A stretch of 64,000 nt of DNA, taken from positions 82,884-146,883 of the forward strand of contig VIRH01000060.1 of the NCBI GenBank assembly GCA_008107755.1, written 5' to 3'. The notes beneath the pieces are model-generated. The model worked only from the letters and a program-made list of their open reading frames with translations, made no database searches and was not told the origin of the DNA. The stretch is from Rhodobacterales bacterium (lineage in GTDB: Bacteria; Pseudomonadota; Alphaproteobacteria; Rhizobiales; Stappiaceae). Below, piece after piece: positions 1-10,010 of this stretch; the stretch's first letter is position 1; each line of letters begins with the position of its first letter. The translations under genes were made by a program, and so were the position numbers.

Positions 1-734
1 CGCGCATTCTGGCGCAGACCGTCTATTACTTCGTCGCGGGTGTGGCTCTGGGTGCGCCACATCGCAAGGTGTCCTTCACCGTTCCGACGGGCAATTTCGG
101 AGACATCTTCGCCGGCTATGCCGCGATGAAGATGGGGCTTCCGATCGAGAAGCTGATCGTTGCGACAAACGTCAACGATATTCTTGCGCGGACGCTGGAA
201 ACGGGCCGCTACGAAAAACGCGGCGTGACGGCGACGATCTCCCCGTCCATGGACATTCAGGTCTCTTCGAACTTCGAGCGCCTGCTGGCGGAAGTCACCG
301 GCCGCGACGGCGAAACCGTCCGGCGGATGATGAACCAGCTCGCACAGTCGGGCAGTTTCTCCATCGGCGACGGGCCGATGGACGAAATACGCGCGACCTT
401 TGCCGCGGGCCGCTGCGACGAGGATGAGACCGCCAGCACTATCGCCGAAACCTGGAATGAAGCGGGCTATCTTCTTGATCCGCATACCGCAATCGGCGTT
501 AACGTGGCCAGGAAGCTGGACGATGGCACGGCGCCGATGGTCGTTCTGGGAACGGCGCATCCGGCAAAATTTCCCGAGGCTGTCGAAAAAGCCTCTGGTA
601 TTCGGCCTCAATTGCCGGAAAACTTGCAAGAAATGATGACTGCGGAGGAGCGCCAGCAGGTTTTGGCGGCAGAGCAGGACGTGGTGGAACGATATATCGA
701 AGATCACGCCCGGGCCGTCACCGCCAGGGTGTAG
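1..734 (+). CDS. thrC: threonine synthase (3' part, cut by window start)
   Basis: This PLP enzyme converts O-phosphohomoserine to threonine in the cytoplasm. The open frame enters at base 3 and runs to TAG at 732-734, so about the last 243 codons of a family of roughly 460-470 residues are present. The visible part includes the PTGNFGDIFAGYAA block, the TISPSMDIQVSSNFERLL stretch characteristic of long (fungal/proteobacterial-type) threonine synthases, and GTAHPAKFPE near the C terminus. The PLP lysine lies upstream of the window. The M16 peptidase gene starts 4 bp downstream, so the two are probably co-transcribed. Homoserine kinase, the preceding enzyme of the pathway, is encoded at 7.1-8.1 kb on the other strand. 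Confidence 0.95.
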   Translation, partial: RILAQTVYYFVAGVALGAPHRKVSFTVPTGNFGDIFAGYAAMKMGLPIEKLIVATNVNDILARTLETGRYEKRGVTATISPSMDIQVSSNFERLLAEVTGRDGETVRRMMNQLAQSGSFSIGDGPMDEIRATFAAGRCDEDETASTIAETWNEAGYLLDPHTAIGVNVARKLDDGTAPMVVLGTAHPAKFPEAVEKASGIRPQLPENLQEMMTAEERQQVLAAEQDVVERYIEDHARAVTARV

Positions 735-738
735 GTAT

Positions 739-2028
739 ATGAAAGTAGATACGACAGTACTGGATAACGGGCTGACGGTCGTCACTGACCAGATGCCTCA
801 TCTCAAGACGGCGGCGCTTGGCGTTTGGGTCAAGACGGGCTCGCGTGTCGAGGCGGTTCATCAGAACGGCATCACCCATTTGCTGGAGCACATGGCGTTC
901 AAGGGAACCAAGACGCGCTCCGCCCGGGATATCGCCGAGGAGATCGAAGCGGTCGGCGGCGAACTCAATGCCTCGACCAGCATCGAGCACACCAATTACT
1001 ACGCGCGCATCCTTGCCGAGGACACGCCTCTGGCGGTCGATATCCTATCGGACATTCTCCAGAACTCGACCTTCGATGCACAGGAGCTGGTCCGCGAGCA
1101 GCACGTGATCCTTCAGGAAATCGGTGCCTCGAACGACAGTCCCGAAGACCAGGCGTTTGACTTTTTCCAGGAAACCGCCTGGCCGGATCAGGCCATCGGC
1201 CGTCCGATCCTCGGAACACCGGAGACGGTGAAGGGCTTCAACCGCGACACGCTCAACGGATATCTGGCCGAGCGCTACCGTGCACCGGACATGGTTCTTG
1301 CGGGCACCGGCGCCATCGAGCACTCGGAACTCGTCGCCCTTGCCAAGGAGAAATTCTCAGGGTTCAGCAGCGAGGCTGCTGCGCAGGAGCCCGAGGCGAA
1401 ATATGTCGGCGGCGAGAGCTTGCGGTCCAAGGACCTCATGGAAGCGCAGGTCCTGATCGGCTTCGAGGGACAGCCCTACAAGGCACAGGACTACTACGCG
1501 ATCCAGATCCTCGCCTCCGTTCTGGGCGGCGGAATGTCCTCGCGGCTCTTTCAGGAAATCCGCGAGAAGCACGGGCTGTGCTACGCGATCTACAGCTTTC
1601 ACTGGGCGTTTTCCGATACCGGCCTCTTTGGTCTGCATGCGGCAACGAGCCAGGAGGATCTCGGCGCCCTGATGCCGATGATCGCCGACGAACTCGTGTC
1701 CGCGTCCCAGACGATCACCGATGCGGAAGTCGCCCGTTCGCGCGCCCAGATCCGGGCCGGCCTGATGATGGCACTGGAAAGCCCCGCAGCACGCGCGGGT
1801 CAGATCGCGCGTCAGACGCTTGTTCATGGCCGTGTCCTCAGCCCCGACGAGATCGCCGCGAAGATCGAGGCCGTGACAGCGGCCGATATCCGGCGTGTCG
1901 CCCATGAGACCTTCGTTGGCTCGACACCGACCATGACTGCTATCGGACCGGTGGACGGCATCATGAACGCAGGAGAATTGGCGGAACGGCTGCAGCAGAA
2001 CCCGGTTCTGCGAGCTGCTTCGATGTAA
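739..2028 (+). CDS. M16 family zinc metallopeptidase (mitochondrial processing peptidase-like)
   Basis: The protein has 429 residues. The inverted zinc motif HLLEH lies at residues 47-51, and a third ligand candidate is Glu127 (LQEIGA), the spacing expected for M16B peptidases. The C-terminal half carries the second M16 domain, including the GGGMSSRLFQEIREKHGLCY region that binds substrate in the processing-peptidase beta family. No signal peptide is visible, so a cytoplasmic protein is expected. The start ATG is 4 bp after thrC. A thrC-M16-GNAT order is common in Rhizobiales, from memory. The substrate is unknown; oligopeptide turnover is the usual assumption. Confidence 0.93.
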   Translation: MKVDTTVLDNGLTVVTDQMPHLKTAALGVWVKTGSRVEAVHQNGITHLLEHMAFKGTKTRSARDIAEEIEAVGGELNASTSIEHTNYYARILAEDTPLAVDILSDILQNSTFDAQELVREQHVILQEIGASNDSPEDQAFDFFQETAWPDQAIGRPILGTPETVKGFNRDTLNGYLAERYRAPDMVLAGTGAIEHSELVALAKEKFSGFSSEAAAQEPEAKYVGGESLRSKDLMEAQVLIGFEGQPYKAQDYYAIQILASVLGGGMSSRLFQEIREKHGLCYAIYSFHWAFSDTGLFGLHAATSQEDLGALMPMIADELVSASQTITDAEVARSRAQIRAGLMMALESPAARAGQIARQTLVHGRVLSPDEIAAKIEAVTAADIRRVAHETFVGSTPTMTAIGPVDGIMNAGELAERLQQNPVLRAASM

Positions 2029-2045
2029 ACTGGCGGAGAGGGGGC

Positions 2046-2684
2046 ATGTCGCTGCTGCGACCCGGGGCGAGCCCGGATGCTGAACTGATGATCGAGGCGG
2101 GAGGTCACTACCTGCGCCCCCCGATCATGTCCGACTTCAAGCCCTGGTCCGAAATCCGTGCGCAGAGCCACGCCTTTCTAAAGGCCTGGGAGCCGACCTG
2201 GCCCACCGATGACCTGACCAAGACCGGCTTCCGTCGACGCCTGCGCCGCTATGCGAGAGATCGCAAGGAGGGGCGCAGCCTGTCGTTCCTTCTGTTTCGT
2301 TCCTCGACAAACGAGATCCTCGGCGGCCTGACGCTCAGCAATATCCGCAGAGGCGTCAGCCAGACGACCACGCTTGGCTACTGGATGGGAGAAAGACACG
2401 CGGGGAAAGGTCACATGTCGGCGGCTGTCGCCATGATCTTGCCGTTTTGTTTCGACGTCTTGAACCTCCACCGAATTGAGGCGGCATGCCTGCCGAACAA
2501 TGCACCGTCTATCCGATTGCTGGAGAATGCTGGATTTCACCGGGAAGGTTATGCGCGTAACTACCTGCTGATCAACGGATCCTGGCAGGATCATTTGCTT
2601 TTCGCCTGCCTGGCGGAGGATCATGCGGCACGCCCCGGAAAACTTGCTCCCAGTGTTGAGGGTATCTTGAAAGAATTCTTGTGA
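2046..2684 (+). CDS. GNAT family N-acetyltransferase, RimJ/RimL-like
   Basis: This 212-residue protein has a RimJ-type GNAT fold: an N-terminal region with a receptor strand (GHYLRPPIMSDF), a central strand FRSSTNEILGGLTLSN, the acetyl-CoA loop region around TLGYWMGERHAGKGHMSAA, and the C-terminal NNAPSIRLLENAGFHREGYA typical of the RimJ/RimL family. It probably acetylates a protein N terminus or a small amine; the substrate cannot be read from sequence. It lies 17 bp after the peptidase gene and 1 bp before the GGDEF-EAL gene, so it sits within an apparent four-gene operon. Confidence 0.88.
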   Translation: MSLLRPGASPDAELMIEAGGHYLRPPIMSDFKPWSEIRAQSHAFLKAWEPTWPTDDLTKTGFRRRLRRYARDRKEGRSLSFLLFRSSTNEILGGLTLSNIRRGVSQTTTLGYWMGERHAGKGHMSAAVAMILPFCFDVLNLHRIEAACLPNNAPSIRLLENAGFHREGYARNYLLINGSWQDHLLFACLAEDHAARPGKLAPSVEGILKEFL

Positions 2685-2685
2685 C

Positions 2686-5625
2686 ATGCGCTCCAAACCG
2701 GTAGTTCTTCGCCCAATGACGACCCAGTTACCGGAAGTTTCCCGCAGCGTGTTCAAAAGCTTGCTAGTTGCCCTTGTTGCGATCGTGACCACGCTGGCGG
2801 CCGTGCCTGCGCAGGCGCTTGAGCCGATCCCTGTTCCGATCGATGTGGGCGCGCTCGACATCACCAACTCCATCGAGCTTCACAGGGACGCCGGCACCCG
2901 GCTTCAGGTGTCGACGGCGCCGGGGGCGGACGGCATCGTGCGCCGCATCGAGGTGCCTTCGCTCGACGGCGACAACACCGACTGGGCGGTTTTCGCGCTG
3001 GCCAACACCAGCGACGAGCAGATCGACCGGCTTGTCGTCGTGCCCAATTACAAGCTCGTTGGCTCGCAGATCTTCTGGCCGGATCTCGGCTCTTCACGCA
3101 TTTCCCGCATCACGCCCAGCCAGGGCATCGCGCCGGAGCGCCAGAAGAGCCTGGAAGCCGACGTCTTTCTCGTCACGCTCGATCCCGGCTCGGTCGTCAC
3201 CTTCGTTGCGGAAATGACGACGCCCAACCTGCCGGAGATCCGCGTCTGGGAGCCGGACGTCTATGAGGAGACGGTCAACGCCTATACGCTCTACCGCGGC
3301 ATCATTCTCGGCATCTCGGGGCTTCTGGCCCTGTTCCTGACGATCCTCTTCGTCGTCAAGGGAACGGTCATGTTCCCGGCAACCGCTGCACTGGCCTGGT
3401 CGGTCCTGGCCTATCTGTGCATCGATTTCGGTTTCTGGGGCATGGTGTTCCATCTCGAGGGCGGGGGAAGCCAGCTCGCGCGGGCCTGCGCGGAGGTGAT
3501 GCTGGCGGCCAGCCTGATCATCTTCCTCTACGCCTATCTCAACCTGAACCGCTGGAACATCCACTATTCCCATCTGGCCCTCACGACGTTGATCCTCATC
3601 CTGGGTCTTCTGGGTGTCGCGGTCTGGGACCCGTCCATCGCGGCGGGCATTGCCCGCATCACGCTGGCCATGATCGGTGTTCTCGGCTTCGTCACGATCG
3701 CGATCCTTGCGTTCCAGCATTACGATCGCGCGATCCTGCTCATTCCGACCTGGTGCCTGCTCATCGCCTGGCTGGTCGGGGCGGCCATGACCGTGACCGG
3801 CTATCTCTCGAACGATATCGTCCAGCCCGCACTCGACGGCGGCCTCGTCCTGATCGTTCTTCTGATCGGCTTCACCGTGATGCAGCACGCCTTTGCCGGC
3901 GGCGCGATCGCGCAGGGTCTGATCTCGGACGTCGAGCGCAAGGCACTCGCCCTCACAGGGGCAGGGGACATCATCTGGGACTGGGACATCGACCGCGACC
4001 GGATCTACACCGGCAACGAGGTCGAGGAGCTCTTGAACCTGAAGCGCGGCTCGCTGGAGGGCCCTGCGCGCGACTGGCTGGAAATTCTGCACCCGCAGGA
4101 CCGGGACCGGTTCCGCGCGACGCTGGACGCGGTCATCGACCAGCGCCGCGGCAAGGTTCTGCAGACGTTCCGCCTGCGCTCCGAAGACGGTCACTTCCGG
4201 TGGTTCCGCCTGCGCGCCCGGCCCATCATCGGCTCCGATGGTGAAGTGATCCGCTGCGTGGGCACGCTCCTTGATGTGACCGAAGAGCGGACCGCGGAAG
4301 AGCGGCTTCTGCACGATGCGGTCCATGACAATCTGACCGGCCTTCCGAACCGCGAACTTTTCGTCGACCGTCTGCGCACCAGTGTTCTTCGCTACAATGC
4401 GGACGAAACCTCCAAGCCGACAGTGCTGGTTCTCAATCTCGACCGCTTCAAGCAGGTGAACGACAGCATCGGCCTGTCGGCAGGGGACAGCATCCTGCTC
4501 ACCGTCGCCCGCAGACTCGGCCGTCTGATTGGACAGCAGGACACGCTCGGCAGGCTGTCGGGTGACCAGTACGGCCTCGTGCTGACATCCGAACAGGAGC
4601 CGGACCGGATCGTCGCTCTGGCCGATTCCCTGAGGAAGGCCGTGCGCGCACCGATCACCTTCGGCGACCGCGAGATCTTCCTGACCTGCTCCGTCGGCAT
4701 CGCCTTCTTCGACGGCGGCAAGCAGGCTGTCGAAGACATGCTCACCAATGCGGAAATCGCGCTGAACCACGCCAAGCGGCTCGGGGGCGACCGGCAGGAG
4801 GTGTTCCGGCCGATCCTGCGCCCGCTCGACAAGAATATTGTCGATCTGGAAGCGGACCTGCGCGAGGCGATCAAGAAGGAAACGCTTGGCGTCTTCTTCC
4901 AGCCGATCGTCCGCCTGGAGGACCAGTCGGTCGCCGGCTTCGAGGTTCTGGCACGCTGGAACCATCCGCGCCGCGGCAAGATCGCGCCGTCAGAGTTCAT
5001 TCCGATTGCAGAGCAGTCCGGTCTGATCAACGAACTCGGCATGTACATGCTCGACAAGGGGGCACAGCAGCTCGCCTTCTGGCAGCGTGAGTTCCAGACG
5101 GCACAGCCGCTCTTTGCCTCCGTCAACCTGTCGTCCCGGCAACTGCTGAAACAGGACCTGATCAACGATGTGAAGGCGGTGCTGTCCAGAACCTCTCTGG
5201 AGCCTGGGACGCTGAAGCTGGAGCTGACCGAATCGCTGGTCATGTCCAACCCGGAATATTCTGCCAAGGTACTGGAGCGCCTGCGCGGTCTTGGTGCCGG
5301 TCTGTCCCTGGACGATTTCGGAACAGGCCACTCCTCGCTGTCCTATCTCCAGCGCTTCCCGTTCGACACGATCAAGATCGATCAGTCCTTCGTGAAGCCG
5401 AATGGGTCCTCGGCGCGCCCGGTCCTGTTGCGGACCATTGTCGCGATGGGGCACGATCTCGGCATGCAGGTTGTTGCGGAAGGCGCGGAAAGCGAAAGCG
5501 ATGCGCTGGAGCTGTTCCAGCTCGGCTGCGAATACGCACAGGGCTATTTCTTCGGCGAAGCTGTCTCTGCCTCGGAAGCCACCAAGATCCTGCGCAAGAT
5601 GCCCGCAGAAGCGCAATCGGCCTGA
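2686..5625 (+). CDS. 7TM sensor with PAS, degenerate GGDEF and EAL domains
   Basis: A 979-residue inner-membrane signalling protein. In order: signal peptide (cleavage probably after PAQA, residue 44), periplasmic sensor domain to about residue 195, seven hydrophobic segments (about 205-410, 7TMR-DISM-like), a PAS domain (about 420-540), GGDEF (about 545-700) and EAL (about 715-965). The cyclase motif reads SGDQY at 625-629, so diguanylate cyclase activity is unlikely. The EAL motif is EVL with Glu753 kept, and DDFGTGHSS, KID and AEGAE are present, so c-di-GMP phosphodiesterase activity is plausible. ATG 2686 is 1 bp after the GNAT stop; the ATG ten codons further in would give a shorter signal peptide. 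Confidence 0.92.
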   Translation: MRSKPVVLRPMTTQLPEVSRSVFKSLLVALVAIVTTLAAVPAQALEPIPVPIDVGALDITNSIELHRDAGTRLQVSTAPGADGIVRRIEVPSLDGDNTDWAVFALANTSDEQIDRLVVVPNYKLVGSQIFWPDLGSSRISRITPSQGIAPERQKSLEADVFLVTLDPGSVVTFVAEMTTPNLPEIRVWEPDVYEETVNAYTLYRGIILGISGLLALFLTILFVVKGTVMFPATAALAWSVLAYLCIDFGFWGMVFHLEGGGSQLARACAEVMLAASLIIFLYAYLNLNRWNIHYSHLALTTLILILGLLGVAVWDPSIAAGIARITLAMIGVLGFVTIAILAFQHYDRAILLIPTWCLLIAWLVGAAMTVTGYLSNDIVQPALDGGLVLIVLLIGFTVMQHAFAGGAIAQGLISDVERKALALTGAGDIIWDWDIDRDRIYTGNEVEELLNLKRGSLEGPARDWLEILHPQDRDRFRATLDAVIDQRRGKVLQTFRLRSEDGHFRWFRLRARPIIGSDGEVIRCVGTLLDVTEERTAEERLLHDAVHDNLTGLPNRELFVDRLRTSVLRYNADETSKPTVLVLNLDRFKQVNDSIGLSAGDSILLTVARRLGRLIGQQDTLGRLSGDQYGLVLTSEQEPDRIVALADSLRKAVRAPITFGDREIFLTCSVGIAFFDGGKQAVEDMLTNAEIALNHAKRLGGDRQEVFRPILRPLDKNIVDLEADLREAIKKETLGVFFQPIVRLEDQSVAGFEVLARWNHPRRGKIAPSEFIPIAEQSGLINELGMYMLDKGAQQLAFWQREFQTAQPLFASVNLSSRQLLKQDLINDVKAVLSRTSLEPGTLKLELTESLVMSNPEYSAKVLERLRGLGAGLSLDDFGTGHSSLSYLQRFPFDTIKIDQSFVKPNGSSARPVLLRTIVAMGHDLGMQVVAEGAESESDALELFQLGCEYAQGYFFGEAVSASEATKILRKMPAEAQSA

Positions 5626-5700
5626 TAATCATACGGCACCGCCGGAAGGGCCTTGCGTGCACGGGGCAGCGCCGAATGGCTCTGGCGGGCTATCCAGCCG

Positions 5701-6627
5701 TCAGGGCACAAGGATGGGCACTGTCCGCTCGGTCTGCCGGATTTCCAGAGGCGTTGCGCCGAACGGGTCGCCATCGACCTGCGCGGCAACACTGGCCGCC
5801 GCGGCGATCGTGGCCTTGGAAAACGCTGCCACGCGCGCACCACCTGCATTGTGAATACGCCCGCAAACAAGCGCCAGGCCATAGAGGAACGACGACCAGG
5901 GGTCGTCCCTTTCCAGGATCAGCATGTGAAGACCGGGATCGGTCGCGCCGGACGGGCAGATCACGAAGGGGCCGCCATAGTGCCTGGCATTGCTGGCAAC
6001 AGCGAATTTCCCCTCCAGCGGTGCGCCGTCGTCCAGCGTGATGGTCAAGGGGCTTCCCTTGCGTGTCAGGCCGATCCTGAGGGCGGTGATGACATAGGCT
6101 AGCTTGCCGAAGCGTCGCTTCAGATCGAGCGGAACGGCATGAACCACCTCCGCATCGAAACCGGTGGATGCCATCAGCACGAAAGGCCGGCCATTGGCGA
6201 GGCCGTAGTGAAGCGGCATCGTCCTTCCGGCCCGGATCGTCTGCGCGATCAGCCGCGCCTTCCGCGGAAGACCCAGTTCAAGGGCGAGGACATTGGCCGT
6301 ACCGAAGGGAATGACCGCGAGTTGAGGTGGGTTGGGGTGGGTCTGCAGCCCGGTCAGCGCCTCGTTGATCGAGCCGTCGCCGCCGGCGATGACGATGGTG
6401 CGGACTTTCAGATCAGGATCCGAACAGACCTCGCCGATTTCTCCTGCGTGGGTCGTCAGGCGGAGAATGGTCTTGCAACCGAGGTCTTCCAGCCGGTCGC
6501 GGACATCCTCCAGAACGCCCGGCCGATAGCCGCCCGACGTGGGATTTGCCATGATCAGCACGGTGCCGGAGACGTCCGGATGGATCGTGCGGGCGGGAAC
6601 CTGAGGGGGCCACGAGAAAATTCTCAC
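5701..6627 (-). CDS. diacylglycerol kinase family lipid kinase
   Basis: The protein has 308 residues. It carries the nucleotide-binding glycine motif GGDGSINEA at residues 82-90, preceded by MANPTSGG (27-33), and then PFGTANVLALELGLP. This is the signature of the DagK/YegS/LCB5 family, which phosphorylates lipid hydroxyl groups at the membrane. The actual substrate (diacylglycerol, sphingoid base or other) cannot be decided; a ceramidase-like gene at 43.1 kb makes sphingolipid chemistry conceivable but is not evidence. It converges on the GGDEF-EAL gene with a 75 bp gap and lies 33 bp downstream of rnhA on the same strand. Confidence 0.88.
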   Translation of the reverse strand: MRIFSWPPQVPARTIHPDVSGTVLIMANPTSGGYRPGVLEDVRDRLEDLGCKTILRLTTHAGEIGEVCSDPDLKVRTIVIAGGDGSINEALTGLQTHPNPPQLAVIPFGTANVLALELGLPRKARLIAQTIRAGRTMPLHYGLANGRPFVLMASTGFDAEVVHAVPLDLKRRFGKLAYVITALRIGLTRKGSPLTITLDDGAPLEGKFAVASNARHYGGPFVICPSGATDPGLHMLILERDDPWSSFLYGLALVCGRIHNAGGARVAAFSKATIAAAASVAAQVDGDPFGATPLEIRQTERTVPILVP

Positions 6628-6660
6628 TGAAATTCCTCTGCGTATGAAACGGGTTTGTTT

Positions 6661-7113
6661 CTATCTGCCGCTTTTATACGGGGCCATGCCGCTGCGCGCC
6701 AGTTCGTCCGCGCGTTCGTTGTCCGGATGGCCGGCGTGGCCCTTGACCCAGTGCCATGTCACGTCATGGCGTTCGCGTGCCGCATCAAGCGCCTGCCACA
6801 GGTCGGCGTTCTTGACGGGCTTGTTGTCTGCCGTGCGCCAGTCGCGGCGCTTCCAGCCGCTCATCCAGTCGTTGATGCCGCTGCGCACATAGGTGCTGTC
6901 GGTGTAAAGGTCGATGGCGCAGGGGCGCTTGAGGGCTGTCAGCGCCTCGATTGCGGCCGTCAGCTCCATGCGGTTGTTGGTCGTCTGCGCCTCACCGCCC
7001 TTGAGTTCCTTCTCGTGCCCGCCGAAGCGAAGGATAGCGCCCCAGCCGCCGGGACCGGGGTTTCCGGAGCAGGCGCCGTCGGTATAGATGGTCACACGAT
7101 TTTCCGCGCTCAT
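6661..7113 (-). CDS. rnhA: ribonuclease HI
   Basis: This 150-residue enzyme degrades the RNA strand of RNA-DNA hybrids. All catalytic residues are in place: Asp12 in [11 protein letters not shown], Glu50 in RMELTAA, Asp72 in YTDSTYV, His126 in KGHAGHPDN and Asp136 in RADELA. Its length matches the E. coli enzyme. The start codon overlaps the thrB stop by 4 bp, indicating translational coupling. The thrB-rnhA pair, with ispH upstream, is a familiar alphaproteobacterial arrangement. Confidence 0.97.
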   Translation of the reverse strand: MSAENRVTIYTDGACSGNPGPGGWGAILRFGGHEKELKGGEAQTTNNRMELTAAIEALTALKRPCAIDLYTDSTYVRSGINDWMSGWKRRDWRTADNKPVKNADLWQALDAARERHDVTWHWVKGHAGHPDNERADELARSGMAPYKSGR

Positions 7114-8075
7114 CGTTCCAGCCCGTAAGATTCGGCCGTCTCGACGTTCCGGTGAAAGCGCAGTTTCTTGAGATATTCCATGGGATCCTTCGGGGTGACC
7201 AGCGCGCCCTCGGGGACACTCAGCCAGTCATAGAGGCGGGTCAGCAGAAAGCGCAGGGCAGCGCCCCGCGCAAGCAGCGGCAGGGCGTCGTACTCGGCGT
7301 CGGTCAGCGGCCTGACGGCTCCGTAGCCTTTCAGCAGCGCGCGTGCCTTGGTGACATTGAACGACAGGTCCGGCTCGAAGCACCACGCATTGAGGCAGAT
7401 CGCGATGTCATAGGCGAATGCGTCGTTGCAGGCGAAATAGAAGTCGATCAGCCCGGAAAGCTCGTCCCCCAGAAAGAAGACATTGTCGGGAAAAAGGTCC
7501 GCGTGAATTACCCCGGAGGGCAGCTCCTGCGGCCAGTTTGCTTCCAGGTAATCGAGCTCCCGGGAAATCTCCTGGCCAAGCCGCGGGCTGACGCTGTCGG
7601 CACCCGCCGCGCTCTGATCGAACAGCGGTCGCCAGCCGGTAACGTCGAGGGCGTTCTTGCGATAACCGTCATAGTCGCGGCCGTCCAGGTGCAGCTCAGC
7701 CATTGCCTTGCCGAGCTCAGCGCAATGGCTGACCCGGGGTTTGCGCACCCACATGCCTTCCAGAAAGGTGACGAGAGCTGCCGGACGCCCGGCAAGCGTT
7801 CCCAGCAACTTACCCTCGCGCGAAGGCACCGGCGTCGGGCAGGAAAGGCCCTTGCGCGCCAGATGTTCCAGAAGGTTCAGAAAATAGGGCAGGTCGTCCG
7901 GGTTCACCCGCTTTTCGTAAAGCGTCAGGATGAAGGACGCCTTGTCCGTCTGGAGCAGGAAATTGCTGTTCTCGACGCCTTCTGCAATGCCCTTGCAGGA
8001 CAGAAGGCGACCGACGTCGTAGGTGCCGATAAAGGCGGCGAGGTCTTCATCGGACACTTCGGTGTAAACGGCCAT
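7110..8075 (-). CDS. thrB: homoserine kinase (choline-kinase-like type)
   Basis: This enzyme phosphorylates homoserine, the step before threonine synthase. The 321-residue protein belongs to the aminoglycoside phosphotransferase/choline-kinase fold rather than the GHMP-type ThrB of enterobacteria. It shows GVENSNFLL near the N terminus (33-41), the catalytic-loop motif HADLFPDN at 191-198 and a metal-binding Asp in [11 protein letters not shown]. It overlaps rnhA by 4 bp and begins 5 bp after ispH, so the three genes form an operon. Confidence 0.95.
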   Translation of the reverse strand: MAVYTEVSDEDLAAFIGTYDVGRLLSCKGIAEGVENSNFLLQTDKASFILTLYEKRVNPDDLPYFLNLLEHLARKGLSCPTPVPSREGKLLGTLAGRPAALVTFLEGMWVRKPRVSHCAELGKAMAELHLDGRDYDGYRKNALDVTGWRPLFDQSAAGADSVSPRLGQEISRELDYLEANWPQELPSGVIHADLFPDNVFFLGDELSGLIDFYFACNDAFAYDIAICLNAWCFEPDLSFNVTKARALLKGYGAVRPLTDAEYDALPLLARGAALRFLLTRLYDWLSVPEGALVTPKDPMEYLKKLRFHRNVETAESYGLER

Positions 8076-8080
8076 CTGAC

Positions 8081-9079
8081 TTATCCGGCGCTGACCTGAG
8101 CCGGCGCGACCATGTCGCGAAGCTCTCTGGGCAGGTTGAAGGCGATTGTCTCATCCGCGGTGCGGACCGTCTTGACGGTCACGTCGTAACGCTCGCGGAA
8201 GGCGGTGATGATCTCTTCGACCAGCGTTTCGGGAGCGGACGCACCTGCCGTCACACCGAGCGAGGAAATCCCCTGGAAGTCCGCCCAGTCGATCTCGTCC
8301 GCCCGCTGGAGGAGAATGGAGGTCGGGCATCCGGCGCGTTCCGCCACCTCGCGAAGACGCTGGGAGTTGGATGAATTCGGCGCGCCGACCACGATCATCG
8401 CGTCGACATCCGGCGCCACGTGCTTGACCGCTTCCTGACGGTTCGTCGTGGCGTAGCAGATATCTTCCTTGTGCGGAGCGACGATATCCGGAAACCGTTC
8501 CCTCAGGACCGCGACGATACCGGCCGTATCATCGACGGAAAGCGTCGTCTGCGTGATGTAGGCGATCGGCAGGTCGGAGGTGGGCGTGAAGCGCCGTGCA
8601 TCTTCTTCCGTCTCGATCAGCGTGACCGTGCCTGGAGGCAGTTGGCCCATGGTGCCGATCACTTCCGGATGACCGGCATGACCGATCAGAAGGATCTCGC
8701 GGTCACGCCTGAAATGGATTTCCGCTTCCTTGTGCACCTTCGACACCAGCGGGCAGGTCGCGTCCAGGTAGAACATCTTCCGGTTCTGGGCATCCTGCGG
8801 AACGGATTTCGGGACGCCATGAGCCGAAAAGATCACCGGACGTTCCAGATCCGCGGCGGGAATTTCGGAAAGCTCCTCGACGAAGACGGCGCCTTTGTCC
8901 CGCAGACTTTCCACCACGAACTTGTTGTGCACGATCTCGTGGCGCACGTAGACGGGGCGGCCGTATTTCTCCAGGGCCAGCTCGACGATCTGGATGGCTC
9001 TGTCGACGCCGGCACAGAAGCCGCGCGGCGCGCACAGATGTATGGTCAGTGGAGATTTATCGGTGTTGGTCTCGGTCAT
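8081..9079 (-). CDS. ispH: 4-hydroxy-3-methylbut-2-enyl diphosphate reductase
   Basis: This is the last enzyme of the MEP isoprenoid pathway, producing IPP and DMAPP with a 4Fe-4S cluster. The 332-residue protein has the three cluster cysteines Cys22 (RGFCAGV), Cys109 (DATCPLV) and Cys208 (DICYAT). The substrate-binding SSNSQRL segment is present in [15 protein letters not shown]. The length is close to the family norm. It is the first gene of the minus-strand ispH-thrB-rnhA group; its promoter must lie in the 250 bp divergent region before the lipoprotein gene. Confidence 0.97.
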   Translation of the reverse strand: MTETNTDKSPLTIHLCAPRGFCAGVDRAIQIVELALEKYGRPVYVRHEIVHNKFVVESLRDKGAVFVEELSEIPAADLERPVIFSAHGVPKSVPQDAQNRKMFYLDATCPLVSKVHKEAEIHFRRDREILLIGHAGHPEVIGTMGQLPPGTVTLIETEEDARRFTPTSDLPIAYITQTTLSVDDTAGIVAVLRERFPDIVAPHKEDICYATTNRQEAVKHVAPDVDAMIVVGAPNSSNSQRLREVAERAGCPTSILLQRADEIDWADFQGISSLGVTAGASAPETLVEEIITAFRERYDVTVKTVRTADETIAFNLPRELRDMVAPAQVSAG

Positions 9080-9330
9080 GGGGCTCTTTCGGAAACCTTT
9101 CTGGCCGCAATAAGGGCTTGCATGTCCATCGTGTCAAGGGACGGGCGAAATCGGTGCACCATTTCAGCCACAATAAGCTGCTTTGTGACCCCGTCATCCG
9201 GTTGTGGGAAGGACGTCCTGACGTTACGTATGCGGCCGTGCCTTTTCCCTTCCTCAAGTGAAACGTCCCGCAGGGCCCAAGGATCCGGAACACAGGGTGT
9301 TAAGCCTCGCCAATTCCCGGCGGACCTGTT
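9080..9330. promoter_or_regulatory. divergent intergenic region ispH / lipoprotein
   Basis: About 250 bp separate the divergent ispH and lipoprotein starts and must hold both promoters. I see no clear sigma-70-type pair, riboswitch or ORF in it. Confidence 0.4.
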
Positions 9331-9372
9331 ATGAAGCCCGGCCAGATTGCTTTGCATTTAAGTGGAAATAGA

Positions 9373-9942
9373 ATGATCAGTGCGATTAAGGCCGTGGCCG
9401 GTTGGAACCTGAAACCGCTCCTCGTCGCCGGATTTTGTGCCGCGGCACTGTCCGGTTGCGGCGGGACTGCCGAAAAATTCATCTCGGCCGGACAGGAACC
9501 AATCGAAATATCTCCGGAAACATTCGCACCGCCGGTCCAATGCCCCCCGATGGAGCTGAAGTCCAACACCTACCTGATCCGCAAGTTCGTCCGCGGTCAG
9601 GAAGACAATCGCGAGGCGTTGCTTTACCAGGCAACCGTCGAGGACTGGGCCAACACCTGCACCGCGCTGCCGGATGGCCGCCGCCAGATGAAGCTTGGTT
9701 TCTCCGGCGAAGTCACGTCTGGCCCGGCCTGGAAGGGGGGCGAAGTCACCTTGCCGCTCAGGGTCGCGATCGTGCCGGGCGGTGAGGGCGTCAAGCCGCT
9801 TGCGTCGGACCTTCTGACCATCCCGGTCACGCTCGGTGCCGATTCTCCGAGCGAAAGCTGGACGCTGATCGAGAACAAGTTCGTCATCGATGCGAACCAG
9901 AGCGTGAAAGTGGTGTTCGGTTTCGACGAACGCGGCCGCTGA
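9373..9942 (+). CDS. hypothetical lipoprotein
   Basis: I do not recognise the family. The frame is open from ATG 9331, but the ATG at 9373 gives a normal lipoprotein signal: a short positive N terminus, the hydrophobic stretch LLVAGFCAAAL and the lipobox LSGC, predicting acylation of that cysteine in a protein of 189 residues. The remainder is polar with beta-strand-like alternation (MKLGFSGEV, VTLPLRVAIVPGG) and two further cysteines (VQCPP, NTCTAL). A terminator follows directly. An envelope lipoprotein is expected; no function can be given. Confidence 0.78.
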   Translation: MISAIKAVAGWNLKPLLVAGFCAAALSGCGGTAEKFISAGQEPIEISPETFAPPVQCPPMELKSNTYLIRKFVRGQEDNREALLYQATVEDWANTCTALPDGRRQMKLGFSGEVTSGPAWKGGEVTLPLRVAIVPGGEGVKPLASDLLTIPVTLGADSPSESWTLIENKFVIDANQSVKVVFGFDERGR

Positions 9943-9953
9943 GCCTGGTTTGT

Positions 9954-9973
9954 AAACAGGCACGCCTGTTTTT
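9954..9973 (+). terminator. intrinsic terminator after the lipoprotein gene
   Basis: Seven-base-pair stem AAACAGG / CCTGTTT with a 4 nt loop, running into a T5 tract, 12 bp after the lipoprotein stop codon. Confidence 0.7.
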
Positions 9974-10010
9974 CATGCAGGGACAATATGCGGCAAGGCC
10001 ATGTCGCATA

